46,482 bases of DNA from contig NAOQ01000231.1 in NCBI GenBank assembly GCA_002751075.1, positions 1 through 46,482 of the forward strand, written 5' to 3'. Positions 36,572 through 46,482 of this stretch are shown here, piece after piece (positions within the stretch are counted from its first letter, which is position 1; the number at the start of each line of letters is the position of its first letter). Made by a program: the position numbers and the translations under genes. Origin of the DNA: Ichthyophonus hoferi. Lineage: Eukaryota > Opisthokonta > Ichthyosporea > Ichthyophonida > Ichthyophonidae. A model generated the notes under the pieces. The model saw only the letters and a list, made by a program, of their open reading frames with translations, ran no database searches and was not told the DNA's origin.

Positions 36572-39500
36572 CTAATCTAGAGTAATTTCTTTGACTCGGG
36601 CGCTGGCCATGTAGGCAATTCTAGAAGAAATAACTACTAGTTAGTGTGGTGCTGGAGTTGCTTCTGTTATTATTATTGTTACCATTTCCTAGCAGTAATT
36701 ATTTATACATACATACATGCACCAGCTACATATAAAAGGAAACCCAATAAATAACAACAAAAATGCCCTAGTATACTTGCATGAAAATAATATCAAGCTT
36801 ACATACAATACATACTATCAAATAAAAACAAATATAACACTACGAGTAGCTAGCTGTTTGATAGCTATATATATATATATATAGTAGTATATGAGCCCTA
36901 ATCTGCCTGTGGAAGGAAAGATCAATCGCAAGGTATATAGTATAAGGTATACCCATACTCACCTATAGAACCGTTGACTTTGATATTTCTTGAATGTGCT
37001 CTTATAGGCGCATGACTCCAAGTTACTAATATACTTAACCATATCAGTTGCTATGGTGATCACCTGGGCCTTGGTGTAACCACTATAGTACTCTATGGTA
37101 GGACTCTGAATGGGTTATAGCATCCATTGAGAAACTGGTTAGAATACAGTAATAATGTATGTTGTGTGTAGGTAGGGAGGTAGGTAGGTATGTAATATAT
37201 TACTATAAAATACAATACAATACAGTACAATACAGTACAATACAATCCAATATAATACACTGTAAGATAATACAATATAGTACAACACAATACAAAGCAA
37301 TATTACAATACACTGTAATTCAATACAATGCAATACAATACTATAATATAATACAATACGCTTCGACTCAATATAATACATTATAATTCAATACAAAGCA
37401 ATAACACAATACAATACACTACAATATAATATATTATAGCACAGTGTAATGACAGAAGCCCAGAGCAAGGACAGTACCCAATAAGAACCGTCCTGGCTTA
37501 GATCTAACATCTTGAGAGATAGGAAGAGGCAGCCTGCAGCTATCTCTGAAGGTAACCATTTAAGCATTTCAGGGTTGGTAATGGTTAGCTCAACCAGATA
37601 CTTGCCCATGGTATGGCACTCTGGCGTCTGTAGAAATAGACATATAGTTAGATAGGTAGGTAGGTAGGTAGGTGAATGGGTTGGTAGATAAGTAGGTAGG
37701 TAGACAGGTAGGTATATAGGCAGATAATTCAGGTATATATTATGCCCATGGCATATCAATCTATAAAAATCCAGAGAAACTGATTTGATTGATGCTAACT
37801 CTTACAAGACTAAGAGAATCTTTGAATAAATAAAACTAAATATGATATACTTCAATCACCCGTAGTGATTAAAAAATAAAAATTATGATATCATAAAACT
37901 ACACTACTTAAGTTATACTTTTATCATCGCCCCCACATTAAAGATATGATTGGACTGTATAGCATTTCTCCTTTTCAAAAACAAACACGGTTAATTGGTT
38001 TAAATATTATCATTAAAATAAAAACTAAATCATTTGATCAATGCCCAAAACTCTATAGCCAAATTCTTACATATACCTATACCTATACCTACGCCCATAC
38101 TTATACATATATATTATATCTCCTATCCATGTATTTACCGCATCTGCCGATTTTGACATTCTCCGCAAAAAGTGAAGGGCATATGAGGTACCAATATGAA
38201 ACTTGAGACTGTTAAGAATTTGTCTTTCCATCATTAGGATCTCCTCTCGGGTGTAGGCCTGTGAGTAAGTAGGTAGGTATACATATGAAAGAAGAAGGTC
38301 CGGTGATTAGCATACACCATATACTATAAACTATAGACTATAGACTATAGTCAATGTTCTTCCCAGATACATATGATAGCAAGACCCTTTTTGATATCCA
38401 GCCATTCTCACAATAATGTAATAACATAATACCTTATTAGTATATATATGTATACGTGCATACATACATACATACATACATACATACATACATACACATA
38501 AATTCAGACAGACACATATGTCAGTAAACATTAAAATTTTAAACATTAAAATCAGGGCCTAAACCTACCTCTTCACAGATATAAACGAAGTCTCTAACTT
38601 CGGGGGCATATATTTCCTCAAACTTACTAGCAATTAGCATACATGATACTCCCACCAACTGTAGCTTCTCTCTAAGTAATAGATATATGTGGGTTAGGAA
38701 TTGCAATGTAAAATGTGATAGCATATAACGTAGAGCAAGATTGTACTGCAATGTAATGTTATGTGCAATGTATGATAGTATGTATATAGGATAATATATG
38801 TATGTCTGTTACCTTTGCACTTGATTCTTGGATAGATACCGATCAAGGAGAGACACACAGAGGTACAATGACTCCTGTAGGCAGGTATAGGATTGGTTAA
38901 GCCAAGGTTTACTGTAACAATGATTATCATTATCTATGTAGTTTGTGTGGATGTGTGTGGGTAGATGTAATGTCCAACTAGACTGACAGATTATTGTTGT
39001 TGCGCTGTTACTATTATTATTATTATTATTATTACTATTATTATTACTCTCTATCTATATATATCCCCCTTTCATTCCTTCTTTCTCTCTCACGGCTCAG
39101 ATCAAACTCGGCCAATCATACCTGAAGAAGGTTAAACTTAAGATGGACATCAACCAACCAATTAATTAAAATAGATCGCATCTTGTGGGTAATCTCTGTT
39201 TGCATCTTCATGTAATCAGCTGTCACGTGATGGTCCACCTATAGGAGAGGAAGGATAAAACATGGGTAAGCTACATTAGTCAGAGAGAGAATACATTGAT
39301 TGGTTAAGATATGTGTTATAATAATAAAAAATTCAAGGTAATATACATACAACTAATATAATTTTATAGTATAATGAATGGGTGGTGGATATAAATAGGG
39401 AGAGCAATAGAATAAAGTCATACATCTCGAATTTTTTTCAATAAGAAATGCAATAATGGTAGTGACTATGTGGGTGGGTGTTAAAAAATAAAATTATTAT

Positions 39501-42500
39501 TATTATTAGAACGTAAATATAGTAAGAATAAAAGACGTGTGGGAATAAATGTTTATATAATAGTGTCTTAGGAGTATGAGTTATTAATGTAACTTAGGAG
39601 AGAAAATATGTATAAGAAGAAAGATAAGGAGGTAGTAAAAAAGAGGCGTGATGTAATATAATGAAGTAAAATATAATATAATATAATATACTAGAAGATA
39701 ATAAAAAATAATACAATGCAATACAACCCAATCCAATACTGTACTATACACTACAATACACACACCTCAACAGTATGAAGATAGGCATAAATGTCTTTAA
39801 CATATTCAGGTACAAACTCATGGTACCCGATATCTTCGTAGTCAATATCAATAATTCCAGGGGCCACTATATCAACAACAATCATATTAGTAGGAGGCAA
39901 AAAGGCATTAAAATATTGGTATTTTTAGCACACGTATAGATAGATAATAAGAATGATAGTACATATAGTACATAGTGATGGTGGTGTTGATTTGATGATA
40001 ATAATAATATTATTATTATTATTATTGTTATTTCTTTTAAGAAATTACAATTTAATGTTTTAACTCTTCAATAATACAAATAAAATACCGGAATACCCAG
40101 TAGCACTAAAGACCCAAATATATGTCAGCTAGAAAAGCCAGTGCTTACCCTCGCCATCGATCAGAGGCGCAGACATTATAGGGGGTGCAGTGAATTGTGG
40201 GACAATTTTAACTTCTTCAGTTGGCTCCGTGCTATTGGTGGTAGTTGTAGTATCATTTTCTGATTGGTCAGTGACAGATGATGGTACCACTGTTGGTTCA
40301 GGCTGGCTAGTAATAGGGACCTCCTCAGGCTCTATCACCATGGCTGTGGGTTTAGAGTCAATGGATGCAGCAGACTCGGAGGGGACCTGATGGACAAAAA
40401 GTGATGCAGTGTCATAAGATAGGATAAATGGAAGACAATCATGTGTTAGTATTGGTATTAAATATGTTATATTATGATGTATTATGGTATGTTATGTTAG
40501 ATGAACCAGATTGTGTTTTTTTATGTATGTCTAGATCTCTATGTATTATATAATATATATAATATGTACTATATATAAGGGATGTATATATACTATACCT
40601 CTATCTCACTGTCTATGACTGGCTCGACAGCAATAGCTTCAACTGGCTCAGCAACAGCAACTGGGGCTGGAACTTCTACTTCCACAGGTTTGGTAGTATG
40701 CCTTGTATTCTTAAAGAGGAATAGGTTTATTAATAACTCGTAGTAAGAAATTTAGGCATGTATGTATGCACGTATGTAATGTACATGTTGAGATACAGTT
40801 ACTACTATGGTCTGGGCGTACATGTAGATCTGTATGTTTATGGTTGTTCGTATGTAACTATATTTAATATTTAGTGTATGGGAACATTTATTAAATTATT
40901 ATTTGGCTCATTCACTTGTGAACTGACAGTTATTCTCTGATATACAATCACCTATTCTTTAATAATTTATAATTTTAAAAAAGAATAAAGAAAAAAGAAA
41001 AAATATGGAAATAAAGAGGTATTATTATTATTATTATTATTATTATATTATCTTTGTTATTGTATTATTGTCCACAAACAAAAACGGTAGACATGTAATT
41101 AATAATATATTGTGTCAAAACAAAGTAGATAATATATTAAATATTATAAATTTGTGTTGATATCTGAATGGGAAAGGAGAGACGTAAGTATGAGGAGGGA
41201 AATAATGCTTTATCCTACTGTAGCCAATGGGGATGGCTAGATAGAATCTTGAAATTTAAAATTATTTAAGGCTATCAACTATTTAATGCACTAGCATCTT
41301 GACTATCCCTTTGAAGTAATAGCAACATTATAGCGTATTGACAGTATTACTCCTGGATGAATAGGAATTCGAAGTAATGGTTAGCGTAGAATCGCGTTGT
41401 GACAAGGAACGGAGAAGGAAAAATGGGAAATGGGAAATTGAAATGGAAACACTGTGATGAGTTGGGTCCCACTGTATTGACTAAGGCATATGTATGTATA
41501 TAGACATAGATACATCTCGTTACAAGGTTATTTTTTTTACGAGAGCCTCGACCTCAAAAATACTCGTTTAGTTGAGCATATTTATATACTGTACTGGAAC
41601 GACAAAATATAACTGAAACTTAAGACTGAAAACTAAAGCCATCAAAGGGAAAACCAAATGTTAGCATTATCATAATCCCGGCAGAGACCATATTGACCCA
41701 TTATACATTATTTTTTTAACTCTCATTTAAATAATGATAATAAACAACATAGTAAAAAACAATCAACCAATCAAACTATCACTTACCCTAACAACAGCAA
41801 CCGGTGCTTGTTTCGCTGCAACAGCAAGCGAATTATTTTTTACCGAACCAAAACGAGCTTTAGTAACAACCTTTTCCCTGGACACTTTCCTCTCCTTCGC
41901 ATCTTGTTCTTTCTTGGCCTGATGCCTTTCCGCCATCCCTCCCATTGCCTTCTTCACATTCTGTCTAAGAATATGAACCCCTCTATTCCCAATCTCCCCC
42001 AAAACACTGCGTGGTTTAGTGCCAACTGGGGCTTCTTTCAGCTTTAACTTTCCAGCTGTTGCTCTAGTCACCCGTCCAAGGCTCTTGCTTGCAGGTGCCA
42101 CCACGTCATTCTCCGATGACCCCTGGGTGACCCTTAGGACCTGATCGATTTAGGACAGATAAGAAAATAGGAAAGGAGGCAGATAGAAAGTAAAGGAAAG
42201 GTGGTAGAAAAAGGATGTGGGTAAAGAGGGGAAAGTGTAATTGAATTTACTAAGGACTTAAGTTTTTCTTTTTTAGGAAATAAGGTTGGCAAGTTGTTGA
42301 GTTGTTGGAAATTGTCATGAAAAAGGTTGGGAAGCAATAATATAATAAAAGAATATAATAAAAAATATATATACCAAAAAATAATTAGACGCTTGCTTTG
42401 TGTAATGATCCAAGATATGTGCATAGAAAATACACTCTGGATAACGTATATATATATACATATATAATCTAAACATAAGACTGATATTGATCAAGCCAAC

Positions 42501-42560
42501 ACACTATGACCCTAATATCAGCACCCTAAGACTTACTCTGGTTGTTCCAGTTGGTGCCAT
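36572..42560 (-). CDS. G2/mitotic-specific cyclin B
   Basis: Regulatory subunit of CDK1 that drives entry into mitosis and is destroyed by the APC/C. Twelve exons: 42537-42560, 41787-42140, 40599-40709, 40149-40386, 39766-39866, 39122-39238, 38813-38874, 38569-38671, 38139-38258, 37478-37627, 36963-37105, 36572-36620; every phase joins, giving 523 residues. The destruction box RSVLGEIGN is at 52-60. Residues about 127-240 are a Pro/Glu/Val/Thr-rich linker that makes the protein longer than human B1 (433). The cyclin box begins about residue 250, with [16 protein letters not shown] (296 on), [20 protein letters not shown], and the B-type HFLRRMSK in the second fold. The C-terminus is ARVKEITLD. 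Exon 1 encodes only eight residues. Exon 3 uses an AAG acceptor. Introns 8-10 are full of simple repeats. The B1/B2/B3 subtype is not resolved. Confidence 0.95.
37203..37440. repeat. (ATACA)n-type array in cyclin B intron 10
   Basis: Pentamers of the AATAC/ATACA type, with variants, fill most of the 372-bp intron between exons 11 and 10. ORFs rich in Tyr/Cys/Ile on the minus strand here are artefacts. Confidence 0.85.
37652..37722. repeat. (TAGG)n microsatellite in cyclin B intron 9
   Basis: Tandem GGTA units, pure at 37652-37674 and degenerate afterwards, just upstream (in gene sense) of the exon 10 acceptor. Confidence 0.85.
38459..38496. repeat. (CATA)n microsatellite in cyclin B intron 8
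   Basis: About nine pure CATA units between exons 9 and 8. Confidence 0.95.
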
Positions 42561-43948
42561 GTTGCAATATGTAATGTCCTGTGTAAAGAAAACGTTAGCT
42601 AGATACGTTTATGTTATAGCTTATATATGGAAAGGAACTATACTACTACGTTTGAACACGCCAGGGTTTCAGAAAAGAAAAAAGTCTCATTTGAAATAAC
42701 TGTTTCATTAATCTAAATTAATTGTTCATGCATACACTAAATAAAAAATAGTCTATAACATTAAAAATGTCAATGCGAAGTGTATTAAATGCATATATAA
42801 TGGTTATTTTTCACCAATACTTTAAGATGAACATGAACACTACCTTAATAGTATGGCAAAATAATATAGTCAAATAATAATAAAACAAGTCAAGGGAGAG
42901 TTGCGTAAATAATCAATAACTCTACTTATAAATAATATAATGTAAATGAGTGAGGAGCTATAGAAACATGCTACCCTATGCTACGTTATGAAAAGTAAAG
43001 TGCTGTGTGTAGTAACAATATATGTATGTATAGATCAAACTGTGTCACGGTCTGTCCGTTGGAAATCGCATCTTGGTTCCGTTTTTGGTTTTGGCGGACA
43101 TTTTATAATCCAATCATATTTCTTTATAAAACTTTTGTTAATCTCTATCCATTGTTAGCTAATGAGATTGTTTTTTAAAGTTTATATGAACTTGATAGTT
43201 AATTTTATTGGATAATCTATATTTTGCTTTTGATGCCTAATCTGATCACATTTAACGGTGTCAATGTATCCAATTGATTAATCCGAGTATTGATGAGAAA
43301 TAATAATATATGGGTACATTATTGCTATCGTTAGTATAATTACAATTGTTGCTATTATCCTGTATGTTTTAAAATATATGTAATGATTTGATTTTATTTA
43401 TTGTAACATATTTCTTATTATTTATTTAATATAGTGATTAAAGGATTTAATATAATTTGTTAAGGTACTTATAATACTGTATTTACCATTAAAGTATTTT
43501 ATATTATTGAAACCCTGCAATCATCCTACCTCCGCAGTTGTATTAGTATTATATTATTGTTTTGTATTTCTATTAGTCAGTATTTGTTTGTATTTATTTT
43601 GGCCCATAGCTTGAACAAGTATTACAAAGTTCACTAAAGCAATCTCAAATTATTATTGATTATTATTTTGAACTTTATTTCACCTTTGACACTAGGTTAG
43701 GAAGCCAAACCCAAATTAAAAACTAATAAAGAACAGTTGACAACACCTGGTGTATACCATAAAGTAACAGAAAGGGTAAAAGACTAAGAGATAATATATG
43801 GCTGTTATTGTTGAAGAGTAACAGTATATTAGTCCAATATACAACTATGATTATAACTTCTAAAAAAGACTGCCCCCTAGATAATATTCCTAACTACAAT
43901 TTTTGGACATAAATAAAAATATAGTGCAAATTCGTACACTAATGCATT
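42561..43948. promoter_or_regulatory. Upstream region of cyclin B with NF-Y-, E2F- and MYB-like words
   Basis: Intergenic between cyclin B and the zinc-finger gene, both on the minus strand. A GC-richer block at about 43040-43140 holds CCAATCA (43110-43116), TTTTGGCGG (43089-43097) and the MYB-like CAACGG (minus strand, 43056-43061), about 500-550 bp upstream of the ATG. A minus-strand AATAAA (plus-strand TTTATT at about 43675) may end the zinc-finger transcript. No other gene is seen. Confidence 0.4.
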
Positions 43949-44914
43949 TTAGTGCGCTGGGTGTTGATTTTTCTGGTGAGCCTGGCAAGTACTAGCTCTA
44001 CTAAAAGTAGCACCGCACTCACTAACAGGGCACTTAAAGGGCTTTTCACCCGAGTGTGTACGCATATGCACCTTCATGTTTGTGTTATTAGCGAAGGCGG
44101 CACTGCATCCATCATGAGTACACTTAAAGGGTTTTTCTCCAGTGTGTGTCCGCATATGCTCATTTAAGATGTGGGACCTTGTGAAGGTAGAACCACAACC
44201 ATCATATGTACACTGGAAAGGCTTTTCACCTGTATGGGTACGAATATGTCTATTCAAAGTACACGAGGCCGCAAAGGAAAAACTGCAACCCTTATAGGTA
44301 CAGTGAAAGGGCTTTTTGCCTGTATGTATACGCATATGCTTAGCCAGATGAGAGGACGATATAAAGGACGCATCGCAGCCATTATATATACATGTAAAAG
44401 GTGTTTCCCCGGTGTGTGTGCGAATATGTATAGTTAGGTCAGAGGGCCGCGCAAAAGCAGCACTACAATCTTCATATGTACACTGTAGAGGCTTTTCACC
44501 CGTATGTGTACGGGTGTGTTGGGTAAGGTGAGAGGCCTGTGCAAAGACAGCGTTACAACCATCCCAGACACAAAAATGGCCTTTGGCACTTTCGTGAAGC
44601 GCAGTGTGTGCAATATATCTAGTCTTGGAGCTTGTGGTATACTCACAATCCCCATGGGAGCAAATGAATCGATGTTTCGCGGCCACTACAATTTTTTCCG
44701 GTTTCGCAGCTACTGCACGCTTTTTCAGTTTCGCAGCCACTACAGGTTTTTTCAGTTTCGTGGCCACTACAGGCTTTTTTAGTTTCGCAGCCACTAAAGG
44801 TTTTTTCAGTTTCGCGGCCACTACAGGCTTTTTTAGTTTCACAGCCACTAGAGACTTTTTCAGTTTCGGGGCCACTAGAGGCTTTTTCGGCCTCTCTTTA
44901 GTTTGTTTAGCCAT
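43949..44914 (-). CDS. Eight-finger C2H2 zinc-finger protein with Lys/Ala-rich repeat tail
   Basis: Single-exon gene of 321 residues, probably a nuclear DNA-binding protein. Residues about 8-80 are eight tandem 9-residue units of the KLKKPVVAA type, resembling a histone H1 tail. Eight C2H2 fingers follow (about 83-318), each starting with a C-x4-C pair such as CTYDGC or CVWDGC. Most are joined by HTGEKPF linkers; the last finger is H-x4-H. C-x4-C spacing is found in TFIIIA-, GLI/ZIC- and KLF-like fingers, but no orthology is claimed, because fingers evolve fast and the count (8) differs from the nine of TFIIIA. All zinc ligands appear intact. A CCTATATAGG element lies 50 bp upstream of the ATG. 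Plus-strand ORFs across it are shadows. Confidence 0.9.
   Translation of the reverse strand: MAKQTKERPKKPLVAPKLKKSLVAVKLKKPVVAAKLKKPLVAAKLKKPVVATKLKKPVVAAKLKKRAVAAKPEKIVVAAKHRFICSHGDCEYTTSSKTRYIAHTALHESAKGHFCVWDGCNAVFAQASHLTQHTRTHTGEKPLQCTYEDCSAAFARPSDLTIHIRTHTGETPFTCIYNGCDASFISSSHLAKHMRIHTGKKPFHCTYKGCSFSFAASCTLNRHIRTHTGEKPFQCTYDGCGSTFTRSHILNEHMRTHTGEKPFKCTHDGCSAAFANNTNMKVHMRTHSGEKPFKCPVSECGATFSRASTCQAHQKNQHPAH
44675..44893 (-). repeat. 27-bp coding minisatellite encoding 9-residue KLKKPVVAA units
   Basis: About eight 27-bp units within the zinc-finger gene, visible on the plus strand as recurrent TTTCGCAGCCACTA words. Sense variation is mostly Val/Leu and Ala/Thr, so the frame and basic character are kept. 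Confidence 0.9.
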
Positions 44915-45316
44915 TTCTTTAACAAAATGTTAACAATTACATGAGTTGCATATGAAAGTGCCGCCTATATAGGAGATGTGGGATACTACCATTTAGATGC
45001 TAAATCCCAAGATTTTGCGTAATGTGACTCACTTTAAGTTTTGAAATGCGGGACACTTATCTGACACATTTTCTGAGAGCGTGACAATGACTATAAATGC
45101 GGGAGAGTGAGCCACATAAGTTTTGAATAATTAAGTGAACATATGTAAAGAGCTAGGCAATAGTCAGGGCCAGTAAGGTGATAAAGTGTAGAAGTGTGGT
45201 GATAACCCAGTACACATCGTGATACACTTGAACGTTGTAATATAGTTTTCCACCTGTGAATAGTTATATAGTTACATAAGAAAACGTGGTCGCTAGGGTC
45301 CATATTATACAACAGA
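44915..45316. promoter_or_regulatory. Divergent promoter region between the zinc-finger gene and MNAT1
   Basis: 402 bp separate the two start codons. CCTATATAGG at 44964-44973 is placed as a TATA element for the zinc-finger gene. Two copies each of AATGCGGGA (about 45046 and 45097) and AAGTTTTGAA (about 45036 and 45118) occur as direct repeats. Functional assignment is by position only. Confidence 0.4.
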
Positions 45317-46482
45317 ATGGATAAGAACATAGATGAAAACAGCACCTCCGACTCGGAGACATGTCCTAAATGTGCTAGGGACCGAGGTCTGAACAAGAAC
45401 ATGATATTTATGGTCAGCGTGTGCGGTCATAAGGTGTAAGTTTTTTGGGAAGTTATGTGAGTTATATGTTTATATTGTGCCTGAGAGTGTATTAAAGGGG
45501 GAGGATTCATATGTGAAAAAGGTAGAAAGAGCATTGAACTTTTATTTGTGAGTGCATGTTTGTGTGGATATATAACTGAGTTTAAAGAGAAGTAATAAGA
45601 GTGTTCATTTATATACCGAAACGGGGAGAGGATTCATATGTGAAAAATTAGAAAGAGCATTGAACTTTTATTTTTGTGAGTGCATGTTTACATGGATATA
45701 TAACTGAGTTTAAATAGAAGTAATAAGAGTGTTCAGTTATGTACCGAAACGAAACATTACGCAAAAGAAAGTGGATAGATAGAAAATAGGAAGCATGAAG
45801 TTATACTTCATTGGATAGTATATTATTGTTTGTGTTTGAGAGAAAAAAAACTCGAGTCAAGAGAAAAGAGTGTCAATAATTTAGAAAGAGTGAAAATTAT
45901 TGTTGTTGCTGCTGGAATAGTAGGATCAAATGTGAAGCAAAGCAATAAAAACTGCAGAGTCTTAATCTGTATTTGATTGGAATAAAAAGGATTTTAGTCT
46001 ACTACTGTAAATACCCCTTCCTTTTCCTTCTAAGCATCAGCTATTCACATTCATAGAGTCTATTGATCATAATATCTCTCTGCTTATAGACCTTAACCAC
46101 TACTACCACTACCACCCTACCATTATCATTCTCTTCGCTTAATTATACTTACTTATAATTTCATGCAGATGTGAAGACTGTAAGAATAGAATGTATGGAA
46201 TTAATCATACAACACAGTGTCACCAGTGCAAGCAATTAGTAACGAAAAGTCAATGGCAACAACAAAAATTTGAGGACATTGGCGTACAGAAAGAGGTCCA
46301 AATTCGTGCTAAATTTATAAAAGAGTAAGAATTTTCTCGTTGGTCCTGGTGGTTTGTATTTTTAAGTTTAAAATGCATGGATACATTGCACCATTCTTTT
46401 GTTTTATTTGTAATTATCACATTTTTCTTTGAGAATGGTATCTTCTTCTTGATTAAAGTTTGTCTTCTGCCGTGGTTAATAT
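45317..46482 (+). CDS. MNAT1: CDK-activating kinase assembly factor MAT1, 5' part (RING exons)
   Basis: MAT1 joins CDK7 and cyclin H in the CDK-activating kinase and anchors it to TFIIH. Two exons are visible: 45317-45435 and 46169-46324 (donor GTAAGA); the gene runs off the window. The 91 complete codons encode an N-terminal RING with ligands C16, C19, C36, H38, C41, C44, C57 and C60 (CPKC, VCGH, CEDC, CHQC), split by intron 1 between H38 and C41. It is followed by KFEDIGVQKEVQIRAKFIK, matching the animal FEDPTVDKEVEIRKKVLKI region. The N-terminus has about ten extra acidic/polar residues compared with human. Intron 1 contains a 127-bp tandem duplication. Confidence 0.93.
45501..45752. repeat. 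127-bp tandem duplication in MNAT1 intron 1
   Basis: Copy 1 starts at 45501 and copy 2 at 45628, both with GAGGATTCATATGTGAAAAA. They continue through AGCATTGAACTTTTATTT, GAGTGCATGTTT and GTAATAAGAGTGTTCA to an ACCGAAACG end. The copies differ at only a few positions and small indels, so the duplication is young. Confidence 0.9.

Noticed and set aside
44504-44933. Plus-strand Phe-rich ORFs antisense to the zinc-finger gene
   Set aside because: Shadows of the Lys/Ala repeat and fingers on the minus strand.
1-46482. tRNA, rRNA, CRISPR, transposase, reverse transcriptase or virus-like elements
   Set aside because: Looked for characteristic motifs and repeats on both strands; none was recognisable.

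Overview
This is AT-rich nuclear DNA from a eukaryote, almost certainly an animal. It holds seven host protein-coding genes, five of them split by GT-AG introns and rebuilt here exon by exon. Gene content (RBBP5 of the SET1/MLL complexes, MNAT1 of the CDK-activating kinase, a B-type cyclin, a Rab8-group GTPase), short exons with introns mostly of 100-1000 bp, heavy microsatellite content and two runs of N suggest an early-branching metazoan draft assembly. A sponge is my best guess, but no species-diagnostic sequence was identified.

Layout. 1-5690: gene-poor and AT-rich, with one odd basic/acidic reading frame (1714-1992, minus) interrupted by a single stop. 5830-6324 (minus): intact, intronless V-ATPase proteolipid (subunit c). 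6325-13859: gene-poor, with a 41-bp tandem repeat, a small hypothetical ORF (8886-9122, minus) and a CpG-bearing GC-rich island (about 10500-10815). 13860-16734 (plus): Rab8-like GTPase, 3 exons. 17919-27084 (minus): RBBP5, 15 exons, converging on the Rab gene. 27758-32989 (plus): mitochondrial folate/FAD carrier of the SLC25A32 type, 10 exons, head to head with RBBP5 across 673 bp that carry an E2F-like site and two CCAAT boxes. 32990-36571: intergenic. 36572-42560 (minus): cyclin B, 12 exons, with a perfect destruction box. 43949-44914 (minus): single-exon eight-finger C2H2 protein with a histone H1-like Lys/Ala repeat tail. 45317-window end (plus): first two exons of MNAT1 (MAT1), encoding its RING, head to head with the zinc-finger gene.

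How the genes relate. They are housekeeping genes for organelle acidification, vesicle traffic, H3K4 methylation, mitochondrial folate/FAD import and mitosis. Cyclin B and MNAT1 belong to one pathway (CAK activates the kinase partner of cyclin B) and lie about 3 kb apart, but nothing shows that this is more than chance. No operon, CRISPR array, tRNA, rRNA, transposase, reverse transcriptase or virus-like element was recognised.

Most interesting signals: (a) RBBP5 carries a roughly 58-residue Ser/Gln-rich insert ending in an AT-hook-like KGRPPK within its WD40 domain, while its C-terminal tail is short; (b) complementary pentanucleotide arrays lie in RBBP5 introns 3 and 11 and could pair across exons 4-11; (c) intron 9 of the carrier gene holds decayed tandem copies of its own upstream exon/donor boundary, beside an assembly gap; (d) the NF-Y-like word TGATTGG/CCAATCA looks about five times more frequent than base composition predicts. 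I found no convincing novel multi-gene system.
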